A DNA stretch of 64,000 bases from Campylobacter sputorum subsp. sputorum (GCF_008245005.1 NZ_CP043427.1:1364001-1428000); one strand, 5' to 3'; positions 9,578 through 17,885 are shown, counted from the stretch's first letter. Notes: generated from the sequence alone by a model not told the origin. Translations and numbers: made by a program.

Positions 9578-10666
9578 TCATTTTATCAACTCCAAATATA
9601 AATCTTGCAATCTTTTAGACTCAATGTCTATATCAAAACCTTGCTGCTTTATCTTTTCAACCGAATTCTCATATCTTTTAAATTTAGTTGTTTTATATGA
9701 AAATAATATTTTTTTAGCCCAAAATTTAGAATCGTAATTAAGCGATACAAACTCAAAACTATCTAAAATTTTAACCTCTCGTGAAACTTTATCACTTACA
9801 AAGCATTTTAAACCGTTTGTTTGAGCCTCTACTAAGACAACTGGAAAACCCTCAAAAAAGCTTGTAAGTAAAAAACAATCCATCGCACTATAATAAATTT
9901 CTGGATTTACAACATTTCCTACAAAACTTATATTCTGTATTAAATTTAACTCTTTTGCTTGTTTTTCTAAATCTTGTCTTAAAATTCCATCTCCTACTAA
10001 AAGCAAATGCGAATTTTGAATATAGTGATTTATACAATTAAAGACTTGAAGAAGAAATTTATGATTTTTTTGCTCTTCAAATCTAGCTACACATCCAAAT
10101 ACAATCATGCCGTCTAAATTTAGTTTTTTACTAATTTCATATTTTTCTTTGGCATTAAAAATAAATTTATTTATATTTATGGCGTTTTTTACATAAGTAA
10201 AGTCCTTATTTGCAAACATATCTCTGCCAGCTGCTTTACCACATGCTATATAAGTAGTTGCAAGATGATTAGTGGTATATATATTTATTTTATTTTTTAT
10301 TGTTTTATATTTATTTTCCATGAAAAGATGTGAATGAATTACTCTAACTTTTACACGACACAAAAAAGCAGCTAAAAATATAAATAAATTTGAAACATTA
10401 GAGTGAATAATATCTATATTAAGTCTTTTAAAAATTTCTATAAATGTAAAAAATGTCTTGATTTTATTTTTAAACACATCAACTACAATTATCTCTATAC
10501 CATTTTTATCTAGCCACCCATAAGGTATATCCTTGGAGTTACTTGATGTTAAAAAAGTGATACTAAATTTAGTTTTATCAAATCTTTCATAATAATTCAT
10601 CATAACACTTTCTACTCCTCCTGTATTCATAAGACCTATAACGCATAAAATATTGATTTTTTTCAT
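9578..10666 (-). CDS. Family 4 glycosyltransferase (EpsF-like)
   Basis: GT-B fold retaining glycosyltransferase of 362 residues. The N-terminal half has ILCVIGLMNTGGVESVMMNY (glycine loop) and DIIHSNVSN; the C-terminal half has VFGCVARFEEQKNH, LLVGDGILRQDLE and the E-x7-E motif EGFPVVLVE at 272-280 that contacts the nucleotide sugar. Closest in style to capsule/EPS enzymes of the EpsF group. The start overlaps the wzx stop by 4 bases, so the two are coupled. Confidence 0.87.
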   Translation of the reverse strand: MKKINILCVIGLMNTGGVESVMMNYYERFDKTKFSITFLTSSNSKDIPYGWLDKNGIEIIVVDVFKNKIKTFFTFIEIFKRLNIDIIHSNVSNLFIFLAAFLCRVKVRVIHSHLFMENKYKTIKNKINIYTTNHLATTYIACGKAAGRDMFANKDFTYVKNAININKFIFNAKEKYEISKKLNLDGMIVFGCVARFEEQKNHKFLLQVFNCINHYIQNSHLLLVGDGILRQDLEKQAKELNLIQNISFVGNVVNPEIYYSAMDCFLLTSFFEGFPVVLVEAQTNGLKCFVSDKVSREVKILDSFEFVSLNYDSKFWAKKILFSYKTTKFKRYENSVEKIKQQGFDIDIESKRLQDLYLELIK

Positions 10667-12057
10667 AAAACTCTCTTTTTATTTTTTAGTATATCTTTAT
10701 AAACATAAGCATAAAAAAGCACTAAGAAAAAGAAATTTATAGCTATAAAAACTAAATTTGAAACATAGCACGCATAAGAAGTAATTATAAATATTAAAAT
10801 ATATAAAATGTTTATAAATCTTATTTTTATTATAAATTCTTTTTTAATCAAAATTATAAGCATTGCACAAGCAACTATATATTCTAAAATAAATGCAAAA
10901 ATAATAGCAAAAATGCCTATTTTTTCTACCATAAAAGTCACAAAAATTATATTTATAAATAAATAAATAAAGCTTATTTTAGGTAGATATTTATTATAAT
11001 TAATCTTATTTATAATATTTGATATAAACTCATAAACCCCAACACAAATACAAACCATCAAACAAGCTGGGATATAGATAAAAGCCTCATAATAGCTACT
11101 ATTTACTATAAATGGAAATATAATTTTAATTGCAATTATTAAAAAACTAGAACCAAATAATAAAAATTTAATATACTCATTAATAGCTTTTGTATAATAC
11201 TTGCCCATTAAATTTTGATCTAAAATTTTTGAGAAATTTACTTCTTGCCAAGCCATTTTAAAACAATTTATCAAAAGCATTAAAAGCATAGAAAATTTTA
11301 AAGCAATAGCATAATATCCATTTTCTGTTAGGCCTATACTTTTATAAATACAAAATTTACCATAAAACTCAGCAAACCAGTAGCTAAATGCAAGAGAAAT
11401 CAAAGGAATAGAGTAATAAAACATCGGTTTTACAAAGGTAAAATCCCCAAAACCAATCCTTAACTTTAAAAAAACTTTTACATTTATTTCCATCATTAAA
11501 ATAGCAAAAATAATACTTATGATAGAAGCGTATATTAAAGAAATATAGCCTAATTTAAAATGTATTAAAAAAATTAAATTTAAAATAACCCCAATTATAG
11601 TAGACAATACTCCGCTAAATACAAATATGTAATTTAATCCATAAGCTCTACAAATATAACTATATATAGTATGAATATACATTATAATCCCTAATATAAT
11701 GAGCGAATTCATAAATTTAACATTTAAAATATTTAAAAACATATAAAAGCTAAATATATAAAAAATTAAACAAATCAAAAAAACAATAAACCCAGCAAAT
11801 AAAACTTTTTCTTTGTAATTTTTTATATTTTTATAGCTATCATCAAGCAAAAATTTCATAACTGCTATATAAATATCTATAAAACATATACCTATAAAAA
11901 GATTTACATAAACCAAGCTTAAATCATACTCACCGTAATCACTAGGACTTAGATATTTAGTATACAAAGGAAGCATAAAAAAAGCTATGAGTTTATTTAA
12001 AATACTTCCAAAAAAATAAATCGAACTTGATTTTATAAATTTTGTTAAATCTGACAA
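10663..12057 (-). CDS. Wzx-type polysaccharide flippase
   Basis: 464 residues with about 12-14 hydrophobic helices and few charged residues. It begins SDLTKFIKSSSIYFFGSILN followed by MLPLYTKYLSPSDYGEYDL, the family signature of polysaccharide biosynthesis (MOP superfamily) flippases. It would move a finished lipid-linked oligosaccharide across the inner membrane. First gene of the minus-strand glycan operon. No Wzy polymerase or ligase is seen in the window, so the final polymer type is unknown. Confidence 0.85.
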   Translation of the reverse strand: MSDLTKFIKSSSIYFFGSILNKLIAFFMLPLYTKYLSPSDYGEYDLSLVYVNLFIGICFIDIYIAVMKFLLDDSYKNIKNYKEKVLFAGFIVFLICLIFYIFSFYMFLNILNVKFMNSLIILGIIMYIHTIYSYICRAYGLNYIFVFSGVLSTIIGVILNLIFLIHFKLGYISLIYASIISIIFAILMMEINVKVFLKLRIGFGDFTFVKPMFYYSIPLISLAFSYWFAEFYGKFCIYKSIGLTENGYYAIALKFSMLLMLLINCFKMAWQEVNFSKILDQNLMGKYYTKAINEYIKFLLFGSSFLIIAIKIIFPFIVNSSYYEAFIYIPACLMVCICVGVYEFISNIINKINYNKYLPKISFIYLFINIIFVTFMVEKIGIFAIIFAFILEYIVACAMLIILIKKEFIIKIRFINILYILIFIITSYACYVSNLVFIAINFFFLVLFYAYVYKDILKNKKRVL

Positions 12058-12322
12058 TACTCCATCTTTCTTATTTGAACTATATCAAAAACCTAATTTC
12101 CTCTATACAATAAACATAGTAAAAATCCAAAATTAATTCAAACAGTTATACAAAAATTATCTTATTTTATGTCTTTAATATGAGAAATTTCATATAAACT
12201 TTATTGTATTAGATATAACATTAAAAAAATAAATAATACAATCAACTAGATATAAGATATATAAAATAAATTATAAATTACCATATATTTTACTACAAAA
12301 TATCTAGTTAAATTTTCTATTA

Positions 12323-13084
12323 TTAAACACTAAAATATAATTTTTCCTCTTTTACCCCCCCCCCGTAAGATAAATCTAAAACATTTTTTAAAGTATTTAT
12401 TGTATATGGCGAAGTTATAAAAAAATCGCCTATTTGCAAATCACGATTTATCTGATTTCTATTGCCTATGAAAAATACAATGACAAAATTCTTTTTCTTT
12501 TTATTTTCTTGCAAACTTTGATACATTTCATCGCTAATGCCGTTATAATCATCAATATAAATAAAAACTATAGCAGGTAAATATATCCTACTTTTTATAT
12601 GTTCGTTTAAAATTTCCCAATTCTCACAAGGCTTAATATCCATATGAAATTTTTCTACTTGTTTTATGATAATATTTTTTAATGTTAAATTATTACATAA
12701 CAATACAGAGCTTAAATTTTTAAATTTATCACTATAAGTTTTATTTGTATCATCATCGTTATATCCTAGTTTTAAAAACCCATTAAAACATATACTAAAA
12801 TTATTTACATTTTCACATTTAACACTCCAGCCTAGCTGATCTATATATTTATTCATTTCATAAATAAATTTAAATCTACCAATGTTTAGCATATTTTTTT
12901 TGTGAATAATAAATTTTAATTTTTCATACAAATCAATATCTAAAATAGAATTTGAAGATATCTTTAACTCAAAATTTACAGCACTAGCTCCTTGACTTAT
13001 AGGAAAAAACTCTACAATTATTGTATTTTCTTTAAATTCTTGTAAAAAAACTTTATACAAGATACAAGAGATTGTATAAAACAT
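12323..13084 (-). CDS. C-terminal half of a frameshifted membrane protein: degenerate HATPase plus degenerate receiver
   Basis: Not recognised as a named gene. Read through from the frame upstream, the region aligns by eye with a histidine-kinase ATPase domain that has lost its motifs: QSLVSCIKFF stands where LLSNAIKFT (N box) is expected, and NIGRFKFIYEMNKYIDQLGW where the GLGL...LMGG stretch is expected, with the G boxes gone. From about residue 130 a receiver-like fold follows (VLLCNNLTLKNIII, AIVFIYIDDYNG, FFITSPYTINTLKNV) in which the acidic pocket, the phospho-Asp and the conserved Lys (TSP for TKP) are missing. The 3' end holds a G10 tract. The ATG at 13084 is probably not a real start; the gene likely continues from the 13515 start after a one-base shift at the A7 tract 13044-13050. 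Confidence 0.6.
   Translation of the reverse strand: MFYTISCILYKVFLQEFKENTIIVEFFPISQGASAVNFELKISSNSILDIDLYEKLKFIIHKKNMLNIGRFKFIYEMNKYIDQLGWSVKCENVNNFSICFNGFLKLGYNDDDTNKTYSDKFKNLSSVLLCNNLTLKNIIIKQVEKFHMDIKPCENWEILNEHIKSRIYLPAIVFIYIDDYNGISDEMYQSLQENKKKKNFVIVFFIGNRNQINRDLQIGDFFITSPYTINTLKNVLDLSYGGGVKEEKLYFSV
12355..12364 (-). repeat. G10 homopolymer, candidate phase-variation tract
   Basis: Ten consecutive C on the plus strand (G10 in the gene), the only G/C run of this length in the window. It encodes GGG before the last residues VKEEKLYFSV. At 9 G the protein would end directly after GGG; at 11 G it would end in KRGKIIF. Poly-G tracts of 8 or more vary in length at high frequency in Campylobacter contingency genes. 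Here the change would affect only the tail. Confidence 0.75.
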
Positions 13085-13515
13085 TGTGAATTAACATTGT
13101 ATTTTTTATCAAGACTATCATCAAAATCAAAGATTACAACAGATCTGTTTTTAAAAGAACAATCAAAAATAGCCCTAGAAGCGTGACTTAATCTTGAGAA
13201 TATATTTATGTTTGATACTGTTTTATTTATGGCATATTTTCTTTGTTGAAAATTTAAATTAAAAATATTTTCATTATTAGATGCTAAAAAATTCTCATTT
13301 TTTATGCTGGAATTTGTTTTATTTTCTGCTTTAATATCATTTATTTTTTTAAATTCATTTTTTAAAAATTTAACCATAAATACAAGGACAATGAAGCAAA
13401 ATGTCATAAAAACTAGATAAAAAATATCTATATAATTATCTACAATTTGCAAAGATACATTTTCTTCGCTAAAAAGCATAACAAAACTTGTAAATAATAC
13501 AAACACATAACGCAT
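13018..13515 (-). CDS. N-terminal half of the same frameshifted membrane protein
   Basis: Starts at MRYVFVLFTSFVMLF, with AGGAG 8 bases upstream; an ATG ten codons earlier has no ribosome site and overlaps queA. It has a signal-peptide-like first helix, a short periplasmic stretch, a strong membrane helix (IFYLVFMTFCFIVLVFMV), a charged linker, and then a segment FSRLSHASRAIF...NRSVVIFDFDDSLDKK that matches the stretch just before the N box in hybrid sensor kinases. The frame ends at 13018. One extra base in the T7 run (A7 on the plus strand, 13044-13050) would join CIKFF to LQEFKENTIIVEFF of the next frame. No histidine phospho-acceptor (DHp) helix is convincing. It sits 11 bases after queA on the same strand. 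Confidence 0.6.
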   Translation of the reverse strand: MRYVFVLFTSFVMLFSEENVSLQIVDNYIDIFYLVFMTFCFIVLVFMVKFLKNEFKKINDIKAENKTNSSIKNENFLASNNENIFNLNFQQRKYAINKTVSNINIFSRLSHASRAIFDCSFKNRSVVIFDFDDSLDKKYNVNSQCFIQSLVSCIKFFYKNLKKIQ

Positions 13516-13526
13516 CTTACTTGCTC

Positions 13527-14546
13527 CTATAAAACTAACATACAATCACCATAAGAATAAAATCTATAGTTATTTTTTATGGCTATATCATAAATTTCCA
13601 TAGTTTTTTCAAACCCTATAAAACTACAAACCAGCATTATAAGAGTTGATTTTGGAAGGTGGAAATTTGTAAGAAGATAATCTTGTCTAATTGGTTTATT
13701 AAAAGGATTTAAAAATAACTCACAAACCCCACTACTCCTACCATTTCTAGCAAAATCCTCAATCACCCTAGTAACAGTTGTTCCAATGCCTAAAATTTTA
13801 TCCGTTGAGTTTATCAAATTTATAGTATTTTGCGGAAGATGATACCACTCTTCGTGCATTTTATGTTTTGTTATATCCTCGCTTTCTATACCCTTAAAAG
13901 TTCCTGCTCCAACATGTAAAGTAAGTGTGTAAATATCGTAGTTTATTTTAAGCTTATCAACAAGCTCACTACTAAAATGCAAAGATGCAGTTGGAGCCGC
14001 AACAGCACCTTGGTATTTTGCAAAAATACTTTGATACCAAATTTCGTCATTTTTATTATCATCTCTTTTGATGTATGGAGGGATAGGCACATGCCCTATA
14101 CAATCCATCTCATTAAAAACTTCAGTTGTATTTAATTTTTTATCTTTCAAATAAAACTCAACTTCTCTCAAACCATCATCAAAAAGTGATTTAACTATAA
14201 ATTTAAAGCTATCGCTTAATGCAATCTCACTACCAACTTTTACCCTACCTTTGATATACGCACCAAAATTTCCATTTATAAGCGGTGCATTAAGAAGTAT
14301 TTCTACTTTTCCGCCGCTACTTTTTACACCATAAGCCCTTGCTTTTACAACCTTTGTATCATTAAAAACAATAGAACACTCTGGCAAAATTTCTGGCAAA
14401 TCCTTTACATGTTTATGCAAAATAGTGTCTTTTTTTCTATCATAAACAAGCATTTTCGCATTTTCTCTTGGTAAAACTGGCTCTTTTGCTATAAACTCTT
14501 GTGGCAAAAAATAATCATAACTAGATGTTTTTAATAAATCAATCAT
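13527..14546 (-). CDS. queA: S-adenosylmethionine:tRNA ribosyltransferase-isomerase
   Basis: Penultimate enzyme of queuosine synthesis; moves the ribosyl part of SAM onto preQ1 at the tRNA wobble base. 339 residues, full length. Family landmarks: YDYFLPQEFIAKEPVLPREN at the start, VFNDTKVVKARAYG, GAVAAPTASLHFS, LTLHVGAGTFKGI and YLLTNFHLPKSTLIML. The start overlaps tatC by 8 bases; tatB-tatC-queA form an operon, the same order as in C. jejuni (recollection). Confidence 0.96.
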   Translation of the reverse strand: MIDLLKTSSYDYFLPQEFIAKEPVLPRENAKMLVYDRKKDTILHKHVKDLPEILPECSIVFNDTKVVKARAYGVKSSGGKVEILLNAPLINGNFGAYIKGRVKVGSEIALSDSFKFIVKSLFDDGLREVEFYLKDKKLNTTEVFNEMDCIGHVPIPPYIKRDDNKNDEIWYQSIFAKYQGAVAAPTASLHFSSELVDKLKINYDIYTLTLHVGAGTFKGIESEDITKHKMHEEWYHLPQNTINLINSTDKILGIGTTVTRVIEDFARNGRSSGVCELFLNPFNKPIRQDYLLTNFHLPKSTLIMLVCSFIGFEKTMEIYDIAIKNNYRFYSYGDCMLVL

Positions 14547-15300
14547 CTAAATTTTCACCATCTTTTTGTTCATCATCAGCAGTCTCGTTTTGAGTAGTTT
14601 TACATGTCCATTTTACAACAAGTATAGAAAGAACATACAATAAAACAAGCGGTAGAGCCATAAGAATTTGACTTATAACATCTGGCGGTGTAACAATAGC
14701 TGCAAAAACAAATATTATAATAATTGCATATCTAAAAAATCCAAGCAAAGCTTTATAATCAACAAGACCAATTTTTGCTAAGAAAAATGTAACAACAGGC
14801 AGTTCAAAAGATATCCCAAATGCAACAATTAGTTTTGTAAAAAATCCGACATATTCGCCAATGCTAGGAAGTGCTGTAAAAAGTTGTCCGCCAAAATTTA
14901 TAAGAAATTTAAACCCTATCGGTATTACCACATAGTAACAAAAACTAGATCCTGCTATAAAGAAAAACGTAGCAAAAAAAACAAATGGCAAGACATATTT
15001 TTTCTCATTATCATAAAGACCAGGGGATACAAAAAGCCAAAATTGCCAAAAAATTATAGGCATAGAAACTACAAGTCCTGCAAAAAACGAAACTTTCATA
15101 GCTGTAAAAAACGGCTCTTGAACCTGAGTAAATATAATATCACTGCCTTGGGGCAAAATTTTAACTAATGGCGCAGTCATCCAAGAAAGGATCGGGTTCC
15201 AAAACGAAAAACATACAAAAAACATTACAAAAATGGACGAACAGCTTATAAACAATCTTTTTCTAAGTTCTATTAAATGAGGTTTAAGATCTTCAAACAT
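14539..15300 (-). CDS. tatC: Sec-independent translocase subunit TatC
   Basis: Inner-membrane receptor for twin-arginine signal peptides. 253 residues with six membrane helices. The N-terminus FEDLKPHLIELRKRLF is the conserved signal-binding cap, and QVQEPFFTAMKVSFFAG and FELPVVTFFLAKIGLV are typical. The tail is acidic (TADDEQKDGENLDD). It starts 2 bases after tatB and overlaps queA. TatA is not in the window. Confidence 0.97.
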   Translation of the reverse strand: MFEDLKPHLIELRKRLFISCSSIFVMFFVCFSFWNPILSWMTAPLVKILPQGSDIIFTQVQEPFFTAMKVSFFAGLVVSMPIIFWQFWLFVSPGLYDNEKKYVLPFVFFATFFFIAGSSFCYYVVIPIGFKFLINFGGQLFTALPSIGEYVGFFTKLIVAFGISFELPVVTFFLAKIGLVDYKALLGFFRYAIIIIFVFAAIVTPPDVISQILMALPLVLLYVLSILVVKWTCKTTQNETADDEQKDGENLDD

Positions 15301-15302
15301 AC

Positions 15303-15701
15303 TTAATCCTCTTTTTTATCTTGTGATTTTAAATTTGTCGTATTTTCTTGTAAATTTGATAAATTTGCAACATTTTCATTTACTATATTTTTAGCACTAT
15401 TAAATTCATCAGATATATCTTTTACGCCGTTTTTCAACTCTTCAAGCTCTTCAAATGTAAGTTTTTTTCTAACTTTGTTTTTTGCGTCATTTAAGCTGTC
15501 TTTATATTTTTGTGCATCAGCTTTTAACTCAGCTATCTTAATCTCTTGATCAAAACTAGCTTTTGCATCATTTATACTCTTTTTAAAAAATTTTAAAAAT
15601 TTAGCTATCTCTACCATTGCTTTTGGTAACTTATCTGGTCCTAAAACCAAAACGGCAATCAAAGCTATAACTAAAATTTCAGAAAAACTCATTCCAAGCA
15701 T
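15303..15701 (-). CDS. tatB: Sec-independent translocase subunit TatB
   Basis: 132 residues: short N-terminal membrane helix (SFSEILVIALIAVLVLGPDK) with the conserved glycine-proline turn, then an amphipathic helix (AMVEIAKFLKFFKK) and a charged coiled tail. TatB docks with TatC. The start at 15701 (MLGMSFSE) is chosen over the internal ATG because AGGAAAG stands 4 bases upstream. The tail is longer than in TatA, which favours TatB. Confidence 0.92.
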   Translation of the reverse strand: MLGMSFSEILVIALIAVLVLGPDKLPKAMVEIAKFLKFFKKSINDAKASFDQEIKIAELKADAQKYKDSLNDAKNKVRKKLTFEELEELKNGVKDISDEFNSAKNIVNENVANLSNLQENTTNLKSQDKKED

Positions 15702-15755
15702 ATAACTTTCCTAAATAGATAATGTTGTTTATTTTACATAAAATTTGCTCAATTT

Positions 15756-15761
15756 AGTATA
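15756..15761 (-). promoter_or_regulatory. -10 box for tatB-tatC-queA
   Basis: TATACT on the minus strand, about 55 bases before the tatB start, in the divergent gap with the nitroreductase gene. The -35 region is not recognisable, as usual in this group. Confidence 0.4.
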
Positions 15762-15790
15762 AAACGGCTTCTTTTTATTGTTTTATTTAT

Positions 15791-15798
15791 GATAAAAT
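15791..15798 (+). promoter_or_regulatory. -10 box for the nitroreductase gene
   Basis: GATAAAAT fits the Campylobacter extended form gnTAnaAT and lies 30 bases before the ATG, leaving a short leader with AAAAAGGA as ribosome site. Confidence 0.45.
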
Positions 15799-15828
15799 TA
15801 CAAAAACAATAATAAAAAAGGATATTAA

Positions 15829-16437
15829 ATGACTATAGATGAAATCATTCAACAAAGATATTCTTGTAGAGTTTTTGAAAAAAGAAAAATAGACGATAAG
15901 CTAATAAACGAAATTTTAGATCTTACAAGACTATCTCCAAGCTCTCTTGGTTTAGAGCCGTGGCATTTTATGGTAGTTAGCAAACAAGATGATATACTTG
16001 AGCTAGGAAAAATCGCAAAAGATCAAGAGCATGTGAAAAATTCCTCCCATATCATTGCAATAGTTTCAAGAAACGATATTAAGCAAAAAGATGAGTATTT
16101 GCAAAATATAATAGCTAGAAAACAGCAAGATAAAGAAAAATTTAAAAAAGTTTTGGATATTTTTGGACAAAGATTTCATACTATGAGCAAAGAAGAGATA
16201 AATCATTACTCAGCACTTCAATGCTATTTAGCTTGTGCAAATTTAGTAAATATCGCTTATTCTAAAGGCGTTCAAAGTTGCATTATAGGCGGATTTGATG
16301 TCAAAAAAGCAAATGAGTTTTTTAAATTTAACGATACTTTTAACACTGTTTTATTAATTGCCCTTGGATACGGTAGCCCAACAAGCGATAAACCAAAACT
16401 AAGAAAAAATCTAAACGAAGTTGTAACTTGGATTTAA
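15829..16437 (+). CDS. RdxA/FrxA-like NAD(P)H nitroreductase
   Basis: FMN-dependent oxidoreductase of 202 residues. The flavin-binding start QRYSCRVFEKRKID, LTRLSPSSLGLEPWHFMVV, QCYLACANLVNIAYSKGVQS, CIIGGFD and the tail VVTWI closely follow Helicobacter pylori RdxA, whose loss gives metronidazole resistance. The physiological substrate is unknown. It has its own promoter, is transcribed alone, and ends in a terminator shared with the convergent radical-SAM gene. An ordinary NfsB-type nitroreductase is the alternative. Confidence 0.85.
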   Translation: MTIDEIIQQRYSCRVFEKRKIDDKLINEILDLTRLSPSSLGLEPWHFMVVSKQDDILELGKIAKDQEHVKNSSHIIAIVSRNDIKQKDEYLQNIIARKQQDKEKFKKVLDIFGQRFHTMSKEEINHYSALQCYLACANLVNIAYSKGVQSCIIGGFDVKKANEFFKFNDTFNTVLLIALGYGSPTSDKPKLRKNLNEVVTWI

Positions 16438-16467
16438 AAATGTCGCATTAAACATTTGCGACATTTT
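16437..16467. terminator. Bidirectional terminator between nitroreductase and radical-SAM genes
   Basis: An 11-base perfect stem, AAAATGTCGCA (16437-16447) with TGCGACATTTT (16457-16467), with a 9-base loop. A-tract on one side and T-tract on the other let it work on both strands. The stop codon and last codons (NVANV) of the minus-strand gene lie inside it. Confidence 0.8.
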
Positions 16468-17785
16468 GTATAGGAGCGTCAGCTTGTTCCATTATCCTTA
16501 GAGTTTTTACATTTTTTATTTTATTGTTATCTTTAAAAGTTGCTCTAACTTTATCCATACCGGTATAAAATTCTTTCATTAAAACCAAACATAAGTAACT
16601 TCCAAATTCTGTAACATAAATCATTCCATCTTTTTCATATATAGCATTTACAAGTTTTAAAAGAAATAACTCCATAAAAAGCTCTTTTGTTAAGAAAGTA
16701 TCGTTTGCTTTGTTAAATTTACTTATATTTATACTTCCATCAAACAGCTCTGTTAAAAACAGATATCTTATCTTATCTTTTTTATTAAAACTGCATTTTG
16801 CTATAACCGGCTGAGTATTTGAGTTTATAAAATTACCATAATCATTTAAATCAAAAGCATTTATCAAAAGTTCTCCGTTTAAAAAACTAAAAGCACCGCT
16901 GCCAATACCCACATACTCGTGGTTTGAACCAACATATTCATCATTCATATCATATTTTTGTTTTGAAAACGCCCATGCATTGCTTTTGTGCAAATCTTTA
17001 AATTCCTCACAAATAATCTTATAAAACTTATACTCATTATCTTCATTGCTAACACCAAGTGTTTTTGCGATGGAATCTCTAGTAAGGGGCGATTTCATAA
17101 GTGGATAAAATGTAAATTGCTCTGGATTTATGCTTTTTACAATCCTTATATCTTCTCTTAAAATTTCCTCAGTTTGAAAAGGTAAATTAAATATCAAATC
17201 TATGCTAAGAATCGGCAAAATTCCAACTGCCTTATTTAGCTTTTCAATCAAAACATCTTTTGAGCCAAATTTTTCATATCTTGCGACTTTTTTTAATATT
17301 TCATTATCAAAACTCTGCACTCCAACACTAAGTCTATCTATGATACCTACAAATTTTTGCAAACTTTGTGGCGAAATATGGCTTGGATCGCTCTCGCAAG
17401 AAACTGTTTTTATGTTAAAAAGTTGTTTAGCCATTTCAAGAGTTTTTAAAAGCTCATCTTCATTTATAAGAGTAGTTCCGCCACCAACATACAAAGAGCT
17501 AAAATCAAAACCTTTATCTTTTATAGTTTGCATCTCTTTTCTTAAATTTATAAAATACTTTTTTGATACTTCTTCATCATAGCGATATTTGTGAAAAGAG
17601 CAATATGGACAAAATGTGTGACAAAATGGCACATGCATATAAAGCATATAATTAATATTTTCTTTTGGAGTCTTTTGTAAAGGTTTGTCTAGCATATCGA
17701 TATTTAGCCCATTATAAAGTGCTTTTTGCATTTTATTGTGAGCATAATTTATAGCAAACTCTTTACCTATATTCATAAATCCCAT
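16448..17785 (-). CDS. Radical SAM protein, HemN/HemW-HutW-like
   Basis: 445 residues with the radical-SAM cluster CHTFCPYC (C55, C59, C62) in MHVPFCHTFCPYCSFHKY, followed by LYVGGGTTL and RLSVGVQSFDNEIL, as in the coproporphyrinogen III dehydrogenase superfamily. C. jejuni has a similar gene after tatB (Cj0580c, recollection). True HemN, the tRNA-unrelated HemW haem chaperone and HutW/ChuW haem-opening enzymes share this core; nothing here settles which. The start MGFMNIGKEF has GAAGGTAAAG upstream. It converges on the nitroreductase gene. Confidence 0.8.
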   Translation of the reverse strand: MGFMNIGKEFAINYAHNKMQKALYNGLNIDMLDKPLQKTPKENINYMLYMHVPFCHTFCPYCSFHKYRYDEEVSKKYFINLRKEMQTIKDKGFDFSSLYVGGGTTLINEDELLKTLEMAKQLFNIKTVSCESDPSHISPQSLQKFVGIIDRLSVGVQSFDNEILKKVARYEKFGSKDVLIEKLNKAVGILPILSIDLIFNLPFQTEEILREDIRIVKSINPEQFTFYPLMKSPLTRDSIAKTLGVSNEDNEYKFYKIICEEFKDLHKSNAWAFSKQKYDMNDEYVGSNHEYVGIGSGAFSFLNGELLINAFDLNDYGNFINSNTQPVIAKCSFNKKDKIRYLFLTELFDGSINISKFNKANDTFLTKELFMELFLLKLVNAIYEKDGMIYVTEFGSYLCLVLMKEFYTGMDKVRATFKDNNKIKNVKTLRIMEQADAPIQNVANV

Positions 17786-17816
17786 TCTTTACCTTCTAAA
17801 TTTTTAAAATAATTTT

Positions 17817-17862
17817 AGATGTATTTTAATATTTTATTATAAATTTAAACTAAAATACATCT
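17817..17862. repeat. 12-base inverted repeat between yajQ and the radical-SAM gene
   Basis: AGATGTATTTTA (17817-17828) and its exact complement TAAAATACATCT (17851-17862), spacer 22 bases. It lies after the yajQ stop and before the radical-SAM start, on the same strand. It could be a weak terminator for yajQ or an operator for the gene below. Confidence 0.5.
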
Positions 17863-17885
17863 TTAATAAGAGTATAAAACTAAAG

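Noticed and set aside
12244-12309. 10-base inverted repeat AACTAGATAT / ATATCTAGTT upstream of wzx
   Set aside because: 48-base AT-rich spacer and no other support; such pairs are expected by chance at this composition.
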